From an uncultured Dorea sp. (GTDB taxonomy: Bacteria > Bacillota_A > Clostridia > Lachnospirales > Lachnospiraceae): a stretch of 48,815 nucleotides of DNA. Every line of letters starts with the position of its first letter. Within the stretch, counting starts at the first letter, position 1. The stretch lies in NCBI GenBank assembly GCA_910579015.1, contig CAJTRO010000027.1:1-48815 (forward strand), given 5' to 3'. Of the stretch, positions 25,812 to 33,667 are shown in pieces. A program made the translations under genes and the position numbers. The notes beneath the pieces were generated by a model. That model ran no database searches, was not told where the DNA came from, and worked only from the letters and a program-made list of their open reading frames with translations.

Positions 25812-26939
25812 ATGAAAAAGAAATTAGTAAGTATGATCTTATGCATTACGATGGTAACGGCGATGGCAATTGGATGCGGTAACAGTGATTCCGGTGATTC
25901 CGGCAATTCCGGTGACAACAAGGAAGCTGAAGGAGACAAGGATTCGGGGAAGTCTATCAAAGTAGGATTTGCGATCAAGACACAGAATGGTCCTTATTTC
26001 GTTAAGCTCGTTGAGTCTGTGGAGGCAGAGGCAGAAAAGAAGGGCTGGGACTGCACCGTTCTCACAGCAAATGAAGACACAGCAAAAGAGGCTGAGAATA
26101 TCGAGTCATTCATCACACAGGGCATGGACGTCATCTTCCTTGACAGCATTGATCCGGACGCATGTATCCCAAGCATTGATGCGGCGGCAGAGGCAGGAAT
26201 TCCGGTCATCAATCTTGACTCCGGTGTAAACGGCGGTAATTATGTTACGACCGTATACTCTGATAACAAGGAGAACGGAAGACTTTCAGGCGTTGCTTAT
26301 GCAGACTGGATGAAGGATAACGGTAAAGAAGACGAAGAGATCATTGCAATCCTGCTCAGCGGTAAGAAGGGTAATGTGGCTGGACTGGAAAGAAGAACAG
26401 GTCTTTTTGCAGGTATCGTTCAGGGCAGAACAGGATGTTCAGAAGATGAAGCATGGGAAGCGGCAGAGGACATCGAAGATCAGCTTACATCAGGCGGTAA
26501 GGCAGAGTATGCAGACGCTAAGTTCAAGATCGTTGGACAGGGCTGGGGCAACTGGACAGAGGAAGACGGTCTGACAGCGTGCGAAGACTTTGTTACGGCG
26601 AATCCGGATGTTACCACGATCTTAGGCGAGAACGACCAGATGCTTTTTGGCGGACAGACAGCGCTTGAGAACGCAGGCATCAAGGGTGTTGCGATCGTTG
26701 CGGCGGCAGACGGTGCATGTGCGGCATTCGACCTGATCAAAGAGAATGATAAGGCTGATAATCCGTACATCGTAAGTGGTCTGAACAGCCCTGTACTCGT
26801 GGCACAGGATGGTGTCAGGATCGCAGAAGAGATCGCTGTTGACGGCGCTTCATGGGATGACTATGAGCAGATCACTCTGACAGAGGCAGCAGGCGTTACC
26901 AAGGATCTGGTAGACAAGTATTACGACGTTGGTTTTTAA
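25812..26939 (+). CDS. Sugar-binding lipoprotein of the second ABC importer
   Basis: Lipid-anchored receptor, 375 residues. Signal with lipobox AIGC (C22), followed by a Ser/Asp/Gly-rich tether to about residue 50 and a Peripla_BP_4 fold: VGFAIKTQNGPYFVKLV, ITQGMDVIFLDSIDPDA, GIPVINLDSGVNG and GWGNWTEEDGLTACEDF. It is longer than RbsB because of an insert near 165-225. The ligand is probably a monosaccharide or polyol matching the neighbouring epimerase and dehydrogenases; sequence alone cannot decide. ATG 25812 follows AAAAGGAG. Confidence 0.9.
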   Translation: MKKKLVSMILCITMVTAMAIGCGNSDSGDSGNSGDNKEAEGDKDSGKSIKVGFAIKTQNGPYFVKLVESVEAEAEKKGWDCTVLTANEDTAKEAENIESFITQGMDVIFLDSIDPDACIPSIDAAAEAGIPVINLDSGVNGGNYVTTVYSDNKENGRLSGVAYADWMKDNGKEDEEIIAILLSGKKGNVAGLERRTGLFAGIVQGRTGCSEDEAWEAAEDIEDQLTSGGKAEYADAKFKIVGQGWGNWTEEDGLTACEDFVTANPDVTTILGENDQMLFGGQTALENAGIKGVAIVAAADGACAAFDLIKENDKADNPYIVSGLNSPVLVAQDGVRIAEEIAVDGASWDDYEQITLTEAAGVTKDLVDKYYDVGF

Positions 26940-26955
26940 TAAATATCATAAGAAA

Positions 26956-26989
26956 AGCAGACGGGATCCGTGTCAGGATCTCGTTTGCT
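26956..26989 (+). terminator. Hairpin after the second binding-protein gene
   Basis: AGCAGACGGGATCC (26956-26969) pairs with GGATCTCGTTTGCT (26976-26989) through two G-U pairs, and there is no T tract. It is the same position as the hairpin at 4663 and probably sets subunit ratio. Confidence 0.55.
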
Positions 26990-27037
26990 ATAGATTGACA
27001 ATATAGCAGTTAAGAACTTTATCAGGGAGGTGAAGAA

Positions 27038-28528
27038 GTGCAGAATTCAGAATACAGATTAGAGATGAGGAATATAACCAAGCATTTTGGCGGTGTCAAA
27101 GCGCTGACGGATGTTTCTTTGAAAGTCGAACCGGGAGAGATTCATGCACTGATCGGAGAGAACGGGGCCGGAAAGTCCACACTAATGAAGATATTGTCCG
27201 GCGCCTATGTCAGGGACAGCGGGCAGATATTTATAGACGGGAAGGAAGTAAAGATCTCGGATCCGAAGGAATCGAAGGATCAGGGAGTGGCAATCATCTA
27301 TCAGGAATTTATGCTTGCCCCCGACCTGACGGTGGCAGAGAATATATATATTGATAAATTGTCCGCCGGAAAGAAATTTATCAACTGGAAAGAATTAAGA
27401 AATAATGCGAGAGAGCAGTTGGAGAGGCTGGGCTTTGGAGACATTGATCCGAATACAAAATGCGGAAGCCTGAGTGTTGCGTATCAGCAGGTCGTTGAGA
27501 TCTGTAAGTGTCTGACGAGAAATGCGAAGATCCTCGTGTTTGACGAGCCGACAGCCGTGCTGACATTTTCCGAGATCGAGAAGCTGTTCTCGGTAATAAA
27601 GAAGTTAAAAGAAGAGGGAGTAAGTATCATCTACATATCACATCGTCTGGAAGAAATCTTTGAGCTGAGCCAGCATATCTCGGTCCTTAAGGACGGCACC
27701 TATGTGGGCACCGTGAAGACAAAGGAGTTCGATAAGGACAGACTGGTGAATATGATGATCGGACGAGAGATGACAGAGATGTTTCCAGAGAGACATGCCA
27801 AGATCGGTGAGACGATCCTGGAGGTTCAGAATCTGTGCGCAGGCATGGTGCAGGATGTCAGCTTCTCGGTAAAAGCAGGAGAGGTCCTGGGATTCAACGG
27901 ACTGGTAGGAGCCGGCAGAACGGAGACGATGCGGGCTTTGTTCGGAGCTGATAAGAAGGAATCCGGAAAAGTAATTTATTTTGGAAAAGAAGTTGACTGG
28001 AAGAATCCGAAGCAGGCGATCGCGGAGAAGTTCGGATTACTTCCTGAGGATAGAAAGAAACAGGGGCTTTTGTTACAGCAGAGTATTCGAATGAATACCA
28101 CGCTTGCCTGTTTGAATAAAATAACGAAATTAGGCTTCATCAATCATAAGTCTGAGAAGGAATTCGTGAAGGAGACACTTGCAAGTATCCAGACCAAATA
28201 TAACAGCACGGAGGATAACGCGAACAGCTTATCCGGCGGTAACCAGCAGAAGATCGCGCTGGCAAAATGGATTGCGGCGGACTGTAAATGTATCGTGTTT
28301 GACGAGCCTACCCGCGGCGTCGACGTAGGCGCTAAGACAGAGATCTATAAGGTGATCAACAATCTGGCTGAAAACGGAGTGGCAGTTATCATCATTTCTT
28401 CGGAAATGCCTGAAATCATAGGTATGTGCGACCGCGTTCTGGTTATGAGAAACGGGAAGATCTCCGGCGAGGTGCGCAAGGAAGAACTGACAGAAAATGC
28501 ATTGATAAAATTTGCAATGGGGGTTTAG
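27038..28528 (+). CDS. Sugar ABC importer ATPase with two fused ATPase domains
   Basis: Energising subunit, 496 residues, RbsA/XylG type. First half: Walker A GENGAGKST (40-48), Walker B ILVFDEPTAVL; the first signature is degenerate (LSVAYQQVVEI). Second half: degenerate Walker A GLVGAGRTE, signature LSGGNQQKIALAKW, Walker B CIVFDEPTRGVDVG. The start is GTG 27038, seven bases behind GGGAGG; no upstream ATG is in frame. It pairs with the single permease that follows, unlike the two-permease importer of the first locus. Confidence 0.92.
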   Translation: MQNSEYRLEMRNITKHFGGVKALTDVSLKVEPGEIHALIGENGAGKSTLMKILSGAYVRDSGQIFIDGKEVKISDPKESKDQGVAIIYQEFMLAPDLTVAENIYIDKLSAGKKFINWKELRNNAREQLERLGFGDIDPNTKCGSLSVAYQQVVEICKCLTRNAKILVFDEPTAVLTFSEIEKLFSVIKKLKEEGVSIIYISHRLEEIFELSQHISVLKDGTYVGTVKTKEFDKDRLVNMMIGREMTEMFPERHAKIGETILEVQNLCAGMVQDVSFSVKAGEVLGFNGLVGAGRTETMRALFGADKKESGKVIYFGKEVDWKNPKQAIAEKFGLLPEDRKKQGLLLQQSIRMNTTLACLNKITKLGFINHKSEKEFVKETLASIQTKYNSTEDNANSLSGGNQQKIALAKWIAADCKCIVFDEPTRGVDVGAKTEIYKVINNLAENGVAVIIISSEMPEIIGMCDRVLVMRNGKISGEVRKEELTENALIKFAMGV

Positions 28529-28530
28529 TT

Positions 28531-29475
28531 ATGAGCAAAAAGAAAATGAATATAAAAGAAATACTGATCCAGTATAATGCGTACATTATATTTGTCGCGT
28601 TGTTTGTGATATGTGCAATCCTTTCAGACCGGTTTTTATCGTTGATGAACATCAGGAATATCGCGTTGCAGCAGGCAGGCCCGATCTGCGTCGTGCTTGG
28701 GATGCTGTTCGTGATCCTGACGGGAGGGATCGACCTGTCGGTAGGTTCTGTGATGGCGCTTGGCTCGTCACTGGCGGCTTATCTCATCGTGTTCAAGAAC
28801 GTTCCGTTCCAGCTGGCGATTGTAATCGCGATGGTGATGGGACTGGCTGCGGGAACGGTGACGGGAACTCTGGTGGCATACGCGAAATTCCAGGGATTCG
28901 TTGCATCTCTGGCGATGATGACCATTGCAAGAGGCGCGGCGCTTGTGATTACGAACGGAAGCCCGATTAAGATGGAAGGAGATACATTGTCTTTGATCGT
29001 AAAGAAGGAGTACGGCTATCCGATCCTGATCATCACATTTGCAATTATTGTAATATTCTGTATCATTCAGAGAAATACGGCGTATGGCCGTATTGTGATC
29101 GCTCTTGGAAGTAATATCGAGGCGGTAGAGCTTGCGGGAATCCGCGTGAAGAAGTATCTGGTATCGGTCTATGCCATCTCCGGAATGCTTGCGGCTCTTG
29201 GCGGAGTATTTATCGCGGCGAGAGCCTCTACCGGAAGCGGCGTCATCAGTGAAGGACAGGAACTGGATGCGATCGCAGCCTGTGTAATCGGCGGTGCGAG
29301 CCTTGCCGGAGGAAAGGGAGATGTATTCAGGGCGATCATCGGTGCGTTCATACTGGCGCTGATCAGTAATATCATGAACCTGATGGCTGTACCAGCATAT
29401 CCGCAGGATATCATCAAGGGTATCATCATTATCATCGCTGTGCTTCTACAGCTTGTAACAGACAGGAAAGAATAA
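28531..29475 (+). CDS. Sugar ABC importer permease
   Basis: Membrane channel of the BPD_transp_2 (RbsC) family, 314 residues with about eight to ten hydrophobic stretches and the motif GGIDLSVGSVMALG near residue 65. The late loop GGASLAGGKGDVFRAIIGAFI is usual. ATG 28531 is two bases behind the ATPase stop. The ribosome site is weak (GGGGG), so translation probably depends on coupling. A single permease means a homodimer. It is the last gene before the 16-bp-stem hairpin at 29522. Confidence 0.9.
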   Translation: MSKKKMNIKEILIQYNAYIIFVALFVICAILSDRFLSLMNIRNIALQQAGPICVVLGMLFVILTGGIDLSVGSVMALGSSLAAYLIVFKNVPFQLAIVIAMVMGLAAGTVTGTLVAYAKFQGFVASLAMMTIARGAALVITNGSPIKMEGDTLSLIVKKEYGYPILIITFAIIVIFCIIQRNTAYGRIVIALGSNIEAVELAGIRVKKYLVSVYAISGMLAALGGVFIAARASTGSGVISEGQELDAIAACVIGGASLAGGKGDVFRAIIGAFILALISNIMNLMAVPAYPQDIIKGIIIIIAVLLQLVTDRKE

Positions 29476-29521
29476 GAAAGGACCGTTTTGTACTGCCTGT
29501 GCATAGGGAATGAATGAGGGA

Positions 29522-29557
29522 GGGGGCGCCGTACTAATCACTTAGTACGGCGCCCCC
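29522..29557. terminator. Very strong convergent hairpin, no T tract
   Basis: GGGGGCGCCGTACTAA (29522-29537) and TTAGTACGGCGCCCCC (29542-29557) form a perfect 16-bp stem with loop TCAC. It lies between the permease gene and the converging iron-type dehydrogenase gene. There is no run of T on either side, so it may act as an RNA end-protecting structure or as a bidirectional terminator of unusual kind. Confidence 0.65.
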
Positions 29558-29598
29558 GTGTTAAAGTATACTCTAGACGCTTTAAATCTTAAAGTTCT

Positions 29599-30714
29599 TT
29601 AAAGTCTCTTATAGTATTGCCCGATCGCGTCAGCGGTCTTGACGATATTCTTAAGCATCTCATTGGTGATCTCATACGGCTCTCTTACCAGTTCGGTCAG
29701 GGAGGCGTTGTCGGCGATCAGCTGGAGATTCTCTTCGGTTACGTCAACCTGAAGGTCGGCCAGGGTGGTCGGAAGTCCAACCTCCATACAGAAGGATATG
29801 TATTCTTCAACCACTTCGGAAGGTGCATTTTCTGCAACTAATTCACATAGAGTACCGAACGCCACTTTCTCTCCGTGGAGTGTCTTCGTGCCGTTTGGCG
29901 TGGCGGTGATACCGTCTCCTACTGCGTGTGCACATGCGCAGGCAGTATTCTCGAAACCAAGGCCGCTCATCAGCGTATTGGCCTCGATAACGGATTCTAG
30001 CGCCTCCGTTACCACGTGCTGTTCGTTTGCAATCTTTGCCGCAACACCGTATTCGATGATGGTGTCATAACACAGCTGCGCGATCGCCATGGCGGTTTTG
30101 GTCCTGCGGAAGCTTCCGGCCTCCTGGCAGATATAGTTCGGGCTGTTGGAGTCAGCATTTGCTTTGGCTTCGAACAAGGTGGCCATCGCGTCGCCCATAC
30201 CTGATACGAGGAAACGGACAGGAGCGTTGGCTATGATCTCGCTGTCTATGATCACGATATCAGGGCTCTTGATGTAATTGATGGAATGGGAGTGCTCATG
30301 GTTCTCCTTATAGATAACGGAGAGCGCGCTGGTCGGCGCGTCTGTGGAAGCGCTGGTCGGTACGATCACAACCGGGAGCTTCAGGGCGTTGGCTGCGCCT
30401 TTGGCGGTATCGAGAGTCTTTCCGCCTCCGATCCCCATGATCATCTCTGCATTGGCTTTGGCGGCCTTCTTGGCAATAGCGGCGATTCTCTGCTCCGTCA
30501 CTTCGTTCTCAAATGGAATACTTGTGAAGCTTGCGCCTTTCTCCTCGTACTGCTTAGTCAGGGACGGGGTAAGAGTGTCGAAGAAGAATGGATCTATGAT
30601 GGCAAATACGTTCGCTCCGTACTTGGCTGTGTGTTCGGCAAGACGCTGGATCTCTCCGGGCCCCTGAATGTATCTTCCGGGAGAACCGAAAGACATAGTT
30701 CTTGATGCTGTCAT
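29599..30714 (-). CDS. Glycerol dehydrogenase-family (GldA-like) alcohol dehydrogenase
   Basis: Metal-dependent NAD dehydrogenase, 371 residues, fold of iron-containing alcohol dehydrogenases. NAD motif GIGGGKTLDTAKG (94-106). Metal ligands by pattern are D175 (SGMGDA), H263 (CAHAVGDG) and H280 (LHGEKVAFG), the GldA spacing. The substrate should be a small polyol or hydroxyketone such as glycerol or dihydroxyacetone; a longer polyol cannot be excluded. ATG 30714 is preceded by AGGAGG. It is divergent from the next zinc dehydrogenase, and both carry the palindromic operator just downstream of their promoters. Confidence 0.9.
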   Translation of the reverse strand: MTASRTMSFGSPGRYIQGPGEIQRLAEHTAKYGANVFAIIDPFFFDTLTPSLTKQYEEKGASFTSIPFENEVTEQRIAAIAKKAAKANAEMIMGIGGGKTLDTAKGAANALKLPVVIVPTSASTDAPTSALSVIYKENHEHSHSINYIKSPDIVIIDSEIIANAPVRFLVSGMGDAMATLFEAKANADSNSPNYICQEAGSFRRTKTAMAIAQLCYDTIIEYGVAAKIANEQHVVTEALESVIEANTLMSGLGFENTACACAHAVGDGITATPNGTKTLHGEKVAFGTLCELVAENAPSEVVEEYISFCMEVGLPTTLADLQVDVTEENLQLIADNASLTELVREPYEITNEMLKNIVKTADAIGQYYKRL

Positions 30715-30738
30715 AATGTAACCTCCTATTAAATTAAT

Positions 30739-30793
30739 ATGTTATAACATAGTGATATAATGCTATAATAACATATATTAATAATTAATGCAA
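30739..30793 (-). promoter_or_regulatory. Divergent promoter of the GldA-like gene with palindromic operator
   Basis: On the minus strand TTGCAT (30793-30788), 17 bp, TATTAT (30770-30765). The perfect palindrome ATGTTATAACAT (30739-30750) lies about 8-20 bases after the expected transcript start, a roadblock position. It is the fourth perfect copy. Confidence 0.65.
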
Positions 30794-30801
30794 TAATATA
30801 C

Positions 30802-30857
30802 TGGACAATTATAGAGGCAGATGTTACTATATAAATAAAGTTATTATGTAATAACAT
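30802..30857 (+). promoter_or_regulatory. Promoter of the zinc-type dehydrogenase gene with near-perfect operator
   Basis: TGGACA (30802-30807), 17 bp, TACTAT (30825-30830). The site ATGTAATAACAT (30846-30857, one base from the palindrome) sits just after the expected start of transcription, mirroring the minus-strand arrangement. Part of a further site, ATGTTACTATAT (30821-30832), overlaps the -10 box. Confidence 0.6.
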
Positions 30858-30903
30858 TACTATATAATAAGCGGCTGATTAAGATGTGTGGAGGTAAATG
30901 CGA

Positions 30904-31941
30904 ATGAAAACAGTAATTGTAGACAAAGACGGCTCATTATCTGTCCGGGAGGTTCCAAAGCCGAAGTATGGTCCGAAGCAGGCATTGACGAAGACGATCG
31001 CCAACGGCGTATGCGGTACGGACATTCACCTGATAAAGAAGGCGTTCAAGGGGATTACGGAAGATATGTATCCGCTTATGCTCGGCCATGAGAATGTGGG
31101 AGAGGTGGTCGAAGTGGGCGCAGAAGTAAAAGGGCTTAAGGTCGGAGATAAGGTACTGCTCGGATTTACAGATGCGGATCCGGAGAATATCGGGGCGTAT
31201 GGCTCGGCCTGGGGTTCTCTTAGCGAGTATTGTGTTGTGAATGACGCGGCGGCATATGAAGAGGGCGGGGTGCCGGATCTTGCGAAGGCCCAGCGGGTTC
31301 TTCCGGATGACCTTGATCCGGTAGACGCGGTGATGCTGATCACGTTCGGAGAGGTGTTGAGCAGTGTCAGGTATTTCGGGATCAAGAAGGACAAGCCTGT
31401 CGTGATATTCGGCTGTGGACCGGTAGGACTTACATTTATCAAGATGTGTAAGCTTGTGGGGGCGGCTCCTGTGATCGCAGTTGCGAGAAATGACGTCAAG
31501 AAGCAGAATGCACTGGACGGCGGTGCGGATATCGCGCTGAACAGCAGTGAATGTGATATCACGAAGGAGATCCGGACGATGTTCCCGGAAGGCGTGCCGT
31601 ATGTGATCGACGCCGTGGGTTCGGAAGAGGTTGTGAATGACGCCATGGGGCTTATCTGCGACAGAGGCGAGATCTGCTGTTACGGCGTACCGAGAAAAGA
31701 AGAGATGCATATTGATTTCAGTAAGGCGGATTATAACTGGATCATCAACTTCCAGCAGTTCCCGAGGAAGGATGAGGAGGCCGCGGCTCATGAAGATGTG
31801 ATCCGGTGGATCCGGGAAGGGAAGATTAATCTGAAGGACTATATATCTGACTATTTCTCATTTGCAGAGGTTGTGGAGGCGTATGGGAAGGCGCTGGATA
31901 AGAAGGTTCAGAAGAAGGGCATCATTGTATATCAGGAATAG
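30904..31941 (+). CDS. MDR-family dehydrogenase without structural zinc lobe
   Basis: NAD(P)-dependent medium-chain dehydrogenase, 345 residues. Catalytic zinc pattern: the cysteine of GVCGTD and the HE of LGHENVG. The nucleotide site is VIFGCGPVGLTFIK. The four-cysteine structural zinc lobe seen in the other two zinc dehydrogenases of this window is absent: the equivalent stretch reads FTDADPENIGAYGSAWGSL (no cysteine). ATG 30904 is nine bases after GGAGG and is preferred over ATG 30898, which leaves only three. It stands under the operator at 30846 and ends at a strong terminator. The substrate is probably a sugar or polyol. Confidence 0.83.
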   Translation: MKTVIVDKDGSLSVREVPKPKYGPKQALTKTIANGVCGTDIHLIKKAFKGITEDMYPLMLGHENVGEVVEVGAEVKGLKVGDKVLLGFTDADPENIGAYGSAWGSLSEYCVVNDAAAYEEGGVPDLAKAQRVLPDDLDPVDAVMLITFGEVLSSVRYFGIKKDKPVVIFGCGPVGLTFIKMCKLVGAAPVIAVARNDVKKQNALDGGADIALNSSECDITKEIRTMFPEGVPYVIDAVGSEEVVNDAMGLICDRGEICCYGVPRKEEMHIDFSKADYNWIINFQQFPRKDEEAAAHEDVIRWIREGKINLKDYISDYFSFAEVVEAYGKALDKKVQKKGIIVYQE

Positions 31942-31957
31942 GGTGATATAATAGAAG

Positions 31958-31998
31958 AACTCCGATGAAATCTGGTGACAGTTTCATCGGAGTTTGTT
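31958..31998 (+). terminator. Intrinsic terminator of the second sugar locus
   Basis: AACTCCGATGAAA (31958-31970) pairs exactly with TTTCATCGGAGTT (31982-31994), followed by TGTTAT. The promoter of the next module overlaps it. Confidence 0.82.
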
Positions 31999-32003
31999 AT
32001 AAT
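31975..32003 (+). promoter_or_regulatory. Near-consensus promoter of the RelA/SpoT-DGQHR module
   Basis: GTGACA (31975-31980), 17 bp, a perfect TATAAT (31998-32003). The -35 lies in the loop of the upstream terminator. A weaker TTGTTT-17-TATGAA (32021-32049) could serve too. A five-codon open frame (ATG 32066, AAGGAA upstream) sits in the leader. Confidence 0.65.
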
Positions 32004-32101
32004 CTGAGATAAGTCATTGGTTGTTTGAGTTGTTGGACCACGATATGAAAAGAAAGGAAAGAGTGATGTTTTACAGCTGTTAAGCATCATACGAAGAAAT
32101 T

Positions 32102-33667
32102 ATGGCGAAGATACCGAAAGAGAAAGCGGAAGTAACCCGTGCAGAGAAGATTGGGAAACTGACGAGAGAAGCAACGGATTATCTTGAAAAGAATGACGGG
32201 AATTATAAAAGGATTCTTGGAGACATTATTCGGACACTGGAGGAGCTTGTAGACAGGAAGGGCTGGACGATCCACGGAAGAGTCAAAAGCGCCAGGAGCC
32301 TCCGGGAGAAGATTCTGCGGAAGGGATACTATAAGAGCTATGAGGACGGAACGGCGGTCATTGATGAGCTTCCGGATCTTATAGGTGTCCGGATACAGTG
32401 TCTGCTGAATCAGGAAGAGAACAGCGCCTACGAACTGTTGCAGAATAAGAGGGTGTCCCTGAACGAGGATGGATTTTCAATGTACCAGATAAGGGCAGGC
32501 GTTGACATGGCCCTGTTGCTGCAAAACCAGCCTGAAAAGCAGAAGAACGGGCATGATATTTACCGGATCGAGGGAAGATACTATGCTTGCGGGCAGGCGG
32601 CGCCGGTTCATTTTGAATTGCAGATCAAGTCCATGGTCCATTCTTTTTGGGGAGAACTGGAACATTCGATGTTCTATAAGAATTATGAATATTTTATTTC
32701 GCAGAAGATTTTAACGCAGAGCATGGATAATATCCTGGCCCAGCTGGATCTGATAGACAGGGAACTGGAAGGTTTGCAGAATAATTTTTCGCGCAGTAAA
32801 CCGGACCGCATAGAAGAGTTCAAGAGTGTATGCGTGTCCGTTATCCAGAAGGAATATCAGAATAAGTTTTACGGGCAGTATGGATGCGAGATGGATCTGC
32901 GGGCGGCATACTGGCTGATCGTGGAGATCAGGTTTAATAATACGAGAGATGAGGAAAAGGCGGCTGAGCGGCTGAGCGAGATGATCCAGCAATGCAAGAA
33001 TATAGATTTTGCCGATATACAGAGCAAGATTTCGGACAGAATAGATATGGCGAAGGTAAGTCCGGATATAAAAAGGTGCGTTGAATGGCTTGATAAGCTT
33101 GTGAAGGGAAACATCTACTGGGAGGCGTTTTTCTGCATCTATGTTACCTTGAAGCAGGACGAGGACTTTGGATATAGAGACTGGATCGAAGATATTGTGA
33201 AGCGTTTGCTGCGTTTAAAGCGCCTGAATTATTTCACGGCGGACTTTCCGGATAATGATTTTTCAGAGAGTATTCTACATGCGTTGATCTTTGGCTCAGA
33301 CGGGAAACTGGAATATTTTATGGAAGAGAAGAAGCTTATATCTATCCAGGAAAAGATTTCAGAAGCGTTGAAGGGAAGTGTTTTCGAAAGGTTTGAGCAG
33401 GGATGCGGGCAGGGGAATTTTGACAAAGACAGCGCGCGAAAGAGCGTATTCCTCTGGACGGTGTGCCTGATCCATTTTATGGTGAACGGGTATATTAAGC
33501 GGAAGGATATGGAAGAATTAAAGAAATGCCTGAGTAAAGAGAATATTTTCCCGCTGGATATGGCGGGAGAGCAGATTCTGGAATGCTTTGACGGGGCGGA
33601 TAAGCTGTCAGGGCAGAAGGCTGAGGAAGTATATAAGAAATTATTTGTCTGGGAGGAAGAAAAATGA
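32102..33667 (+). CDS. RelA/SpoT nucleotidyltransferase-domain protein with long unknown C-terminus
   Basis: A 521-residue protein. Residues about 45-195 match the (p)ppGpp synthetase fold: RVKSARSLREK (R60, K62, S66, K70), the metal aspartate D92 in LPDLIGVRI, E172 and Q174 in HFELQIK, and WGELEH (183-188). The GTP-stacking tyrosine of the motif NGYxS is replaced: here NGHDIY with H151. Residues 200-521 are helical, with no family I recognise. There is no hydrolase (HD), TGS or ACT domain, so this is not a housekeeping Rel. The gene overlaps the DGQHR gene by 4 bp. Candidate roles: toxic alarmone synthetase, modified-nucleotide signal or defence effector. These are inferences. The ribosome site is weak. 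Confidence 0.82.
   Translation: MAKIPKEKAEVTRAEKIGKLTREATDYLEKNDGNYKRILGDIIRTLEELVDRKGWTIHGRVKSARSLREKILRKGYYKSYEDGTAVIDELPDLIGVRIQCLLNQEENSAYELLQNKRVSLNEDGFSMYQIRAGVDMALLLQNQPEKQKNGHDIYRIEGRYYACGQAAPVHFELQIKSMVHSFWGELEHSMFYKNYEYFISQKILTQSMDNILAQLDLIDRELEGLQNNFSRSKPDRIEEFKSVCVSVIQKEYQNKFYGQYGCEMDLRAAYWLIVEIRFNNTRDEEKAAERLSEMIQQCKNIDFADIQSKISDRIDMAKVSPDIKRCVEWLDKLVKGNIYWEAFFCIYVTLKQDEDFGYRDWIEDIVKRLLRLKRLNYFTADFPDNDFSESILHALIFGSDGKLEYFMEEKKLISIQEKISEALKGSVFERFEQGCGQGNFDKDSARKSVFLWTVCLIHFMVNGYIKRKDMEELKKCLSKENIFPLDMAGEQILECFDGADKLSGQKAEEVYKKLFVWEEEK

Noticed and set aside
32102..33667. Housekeeping bifunctional Rel/SpoT
   Set aside because: There is no HD hydrolase, TGS or ACT domain, and the nucleotide-site tyrosine is missing. 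Only the synthetase-like domain is present, in a two-gene module.
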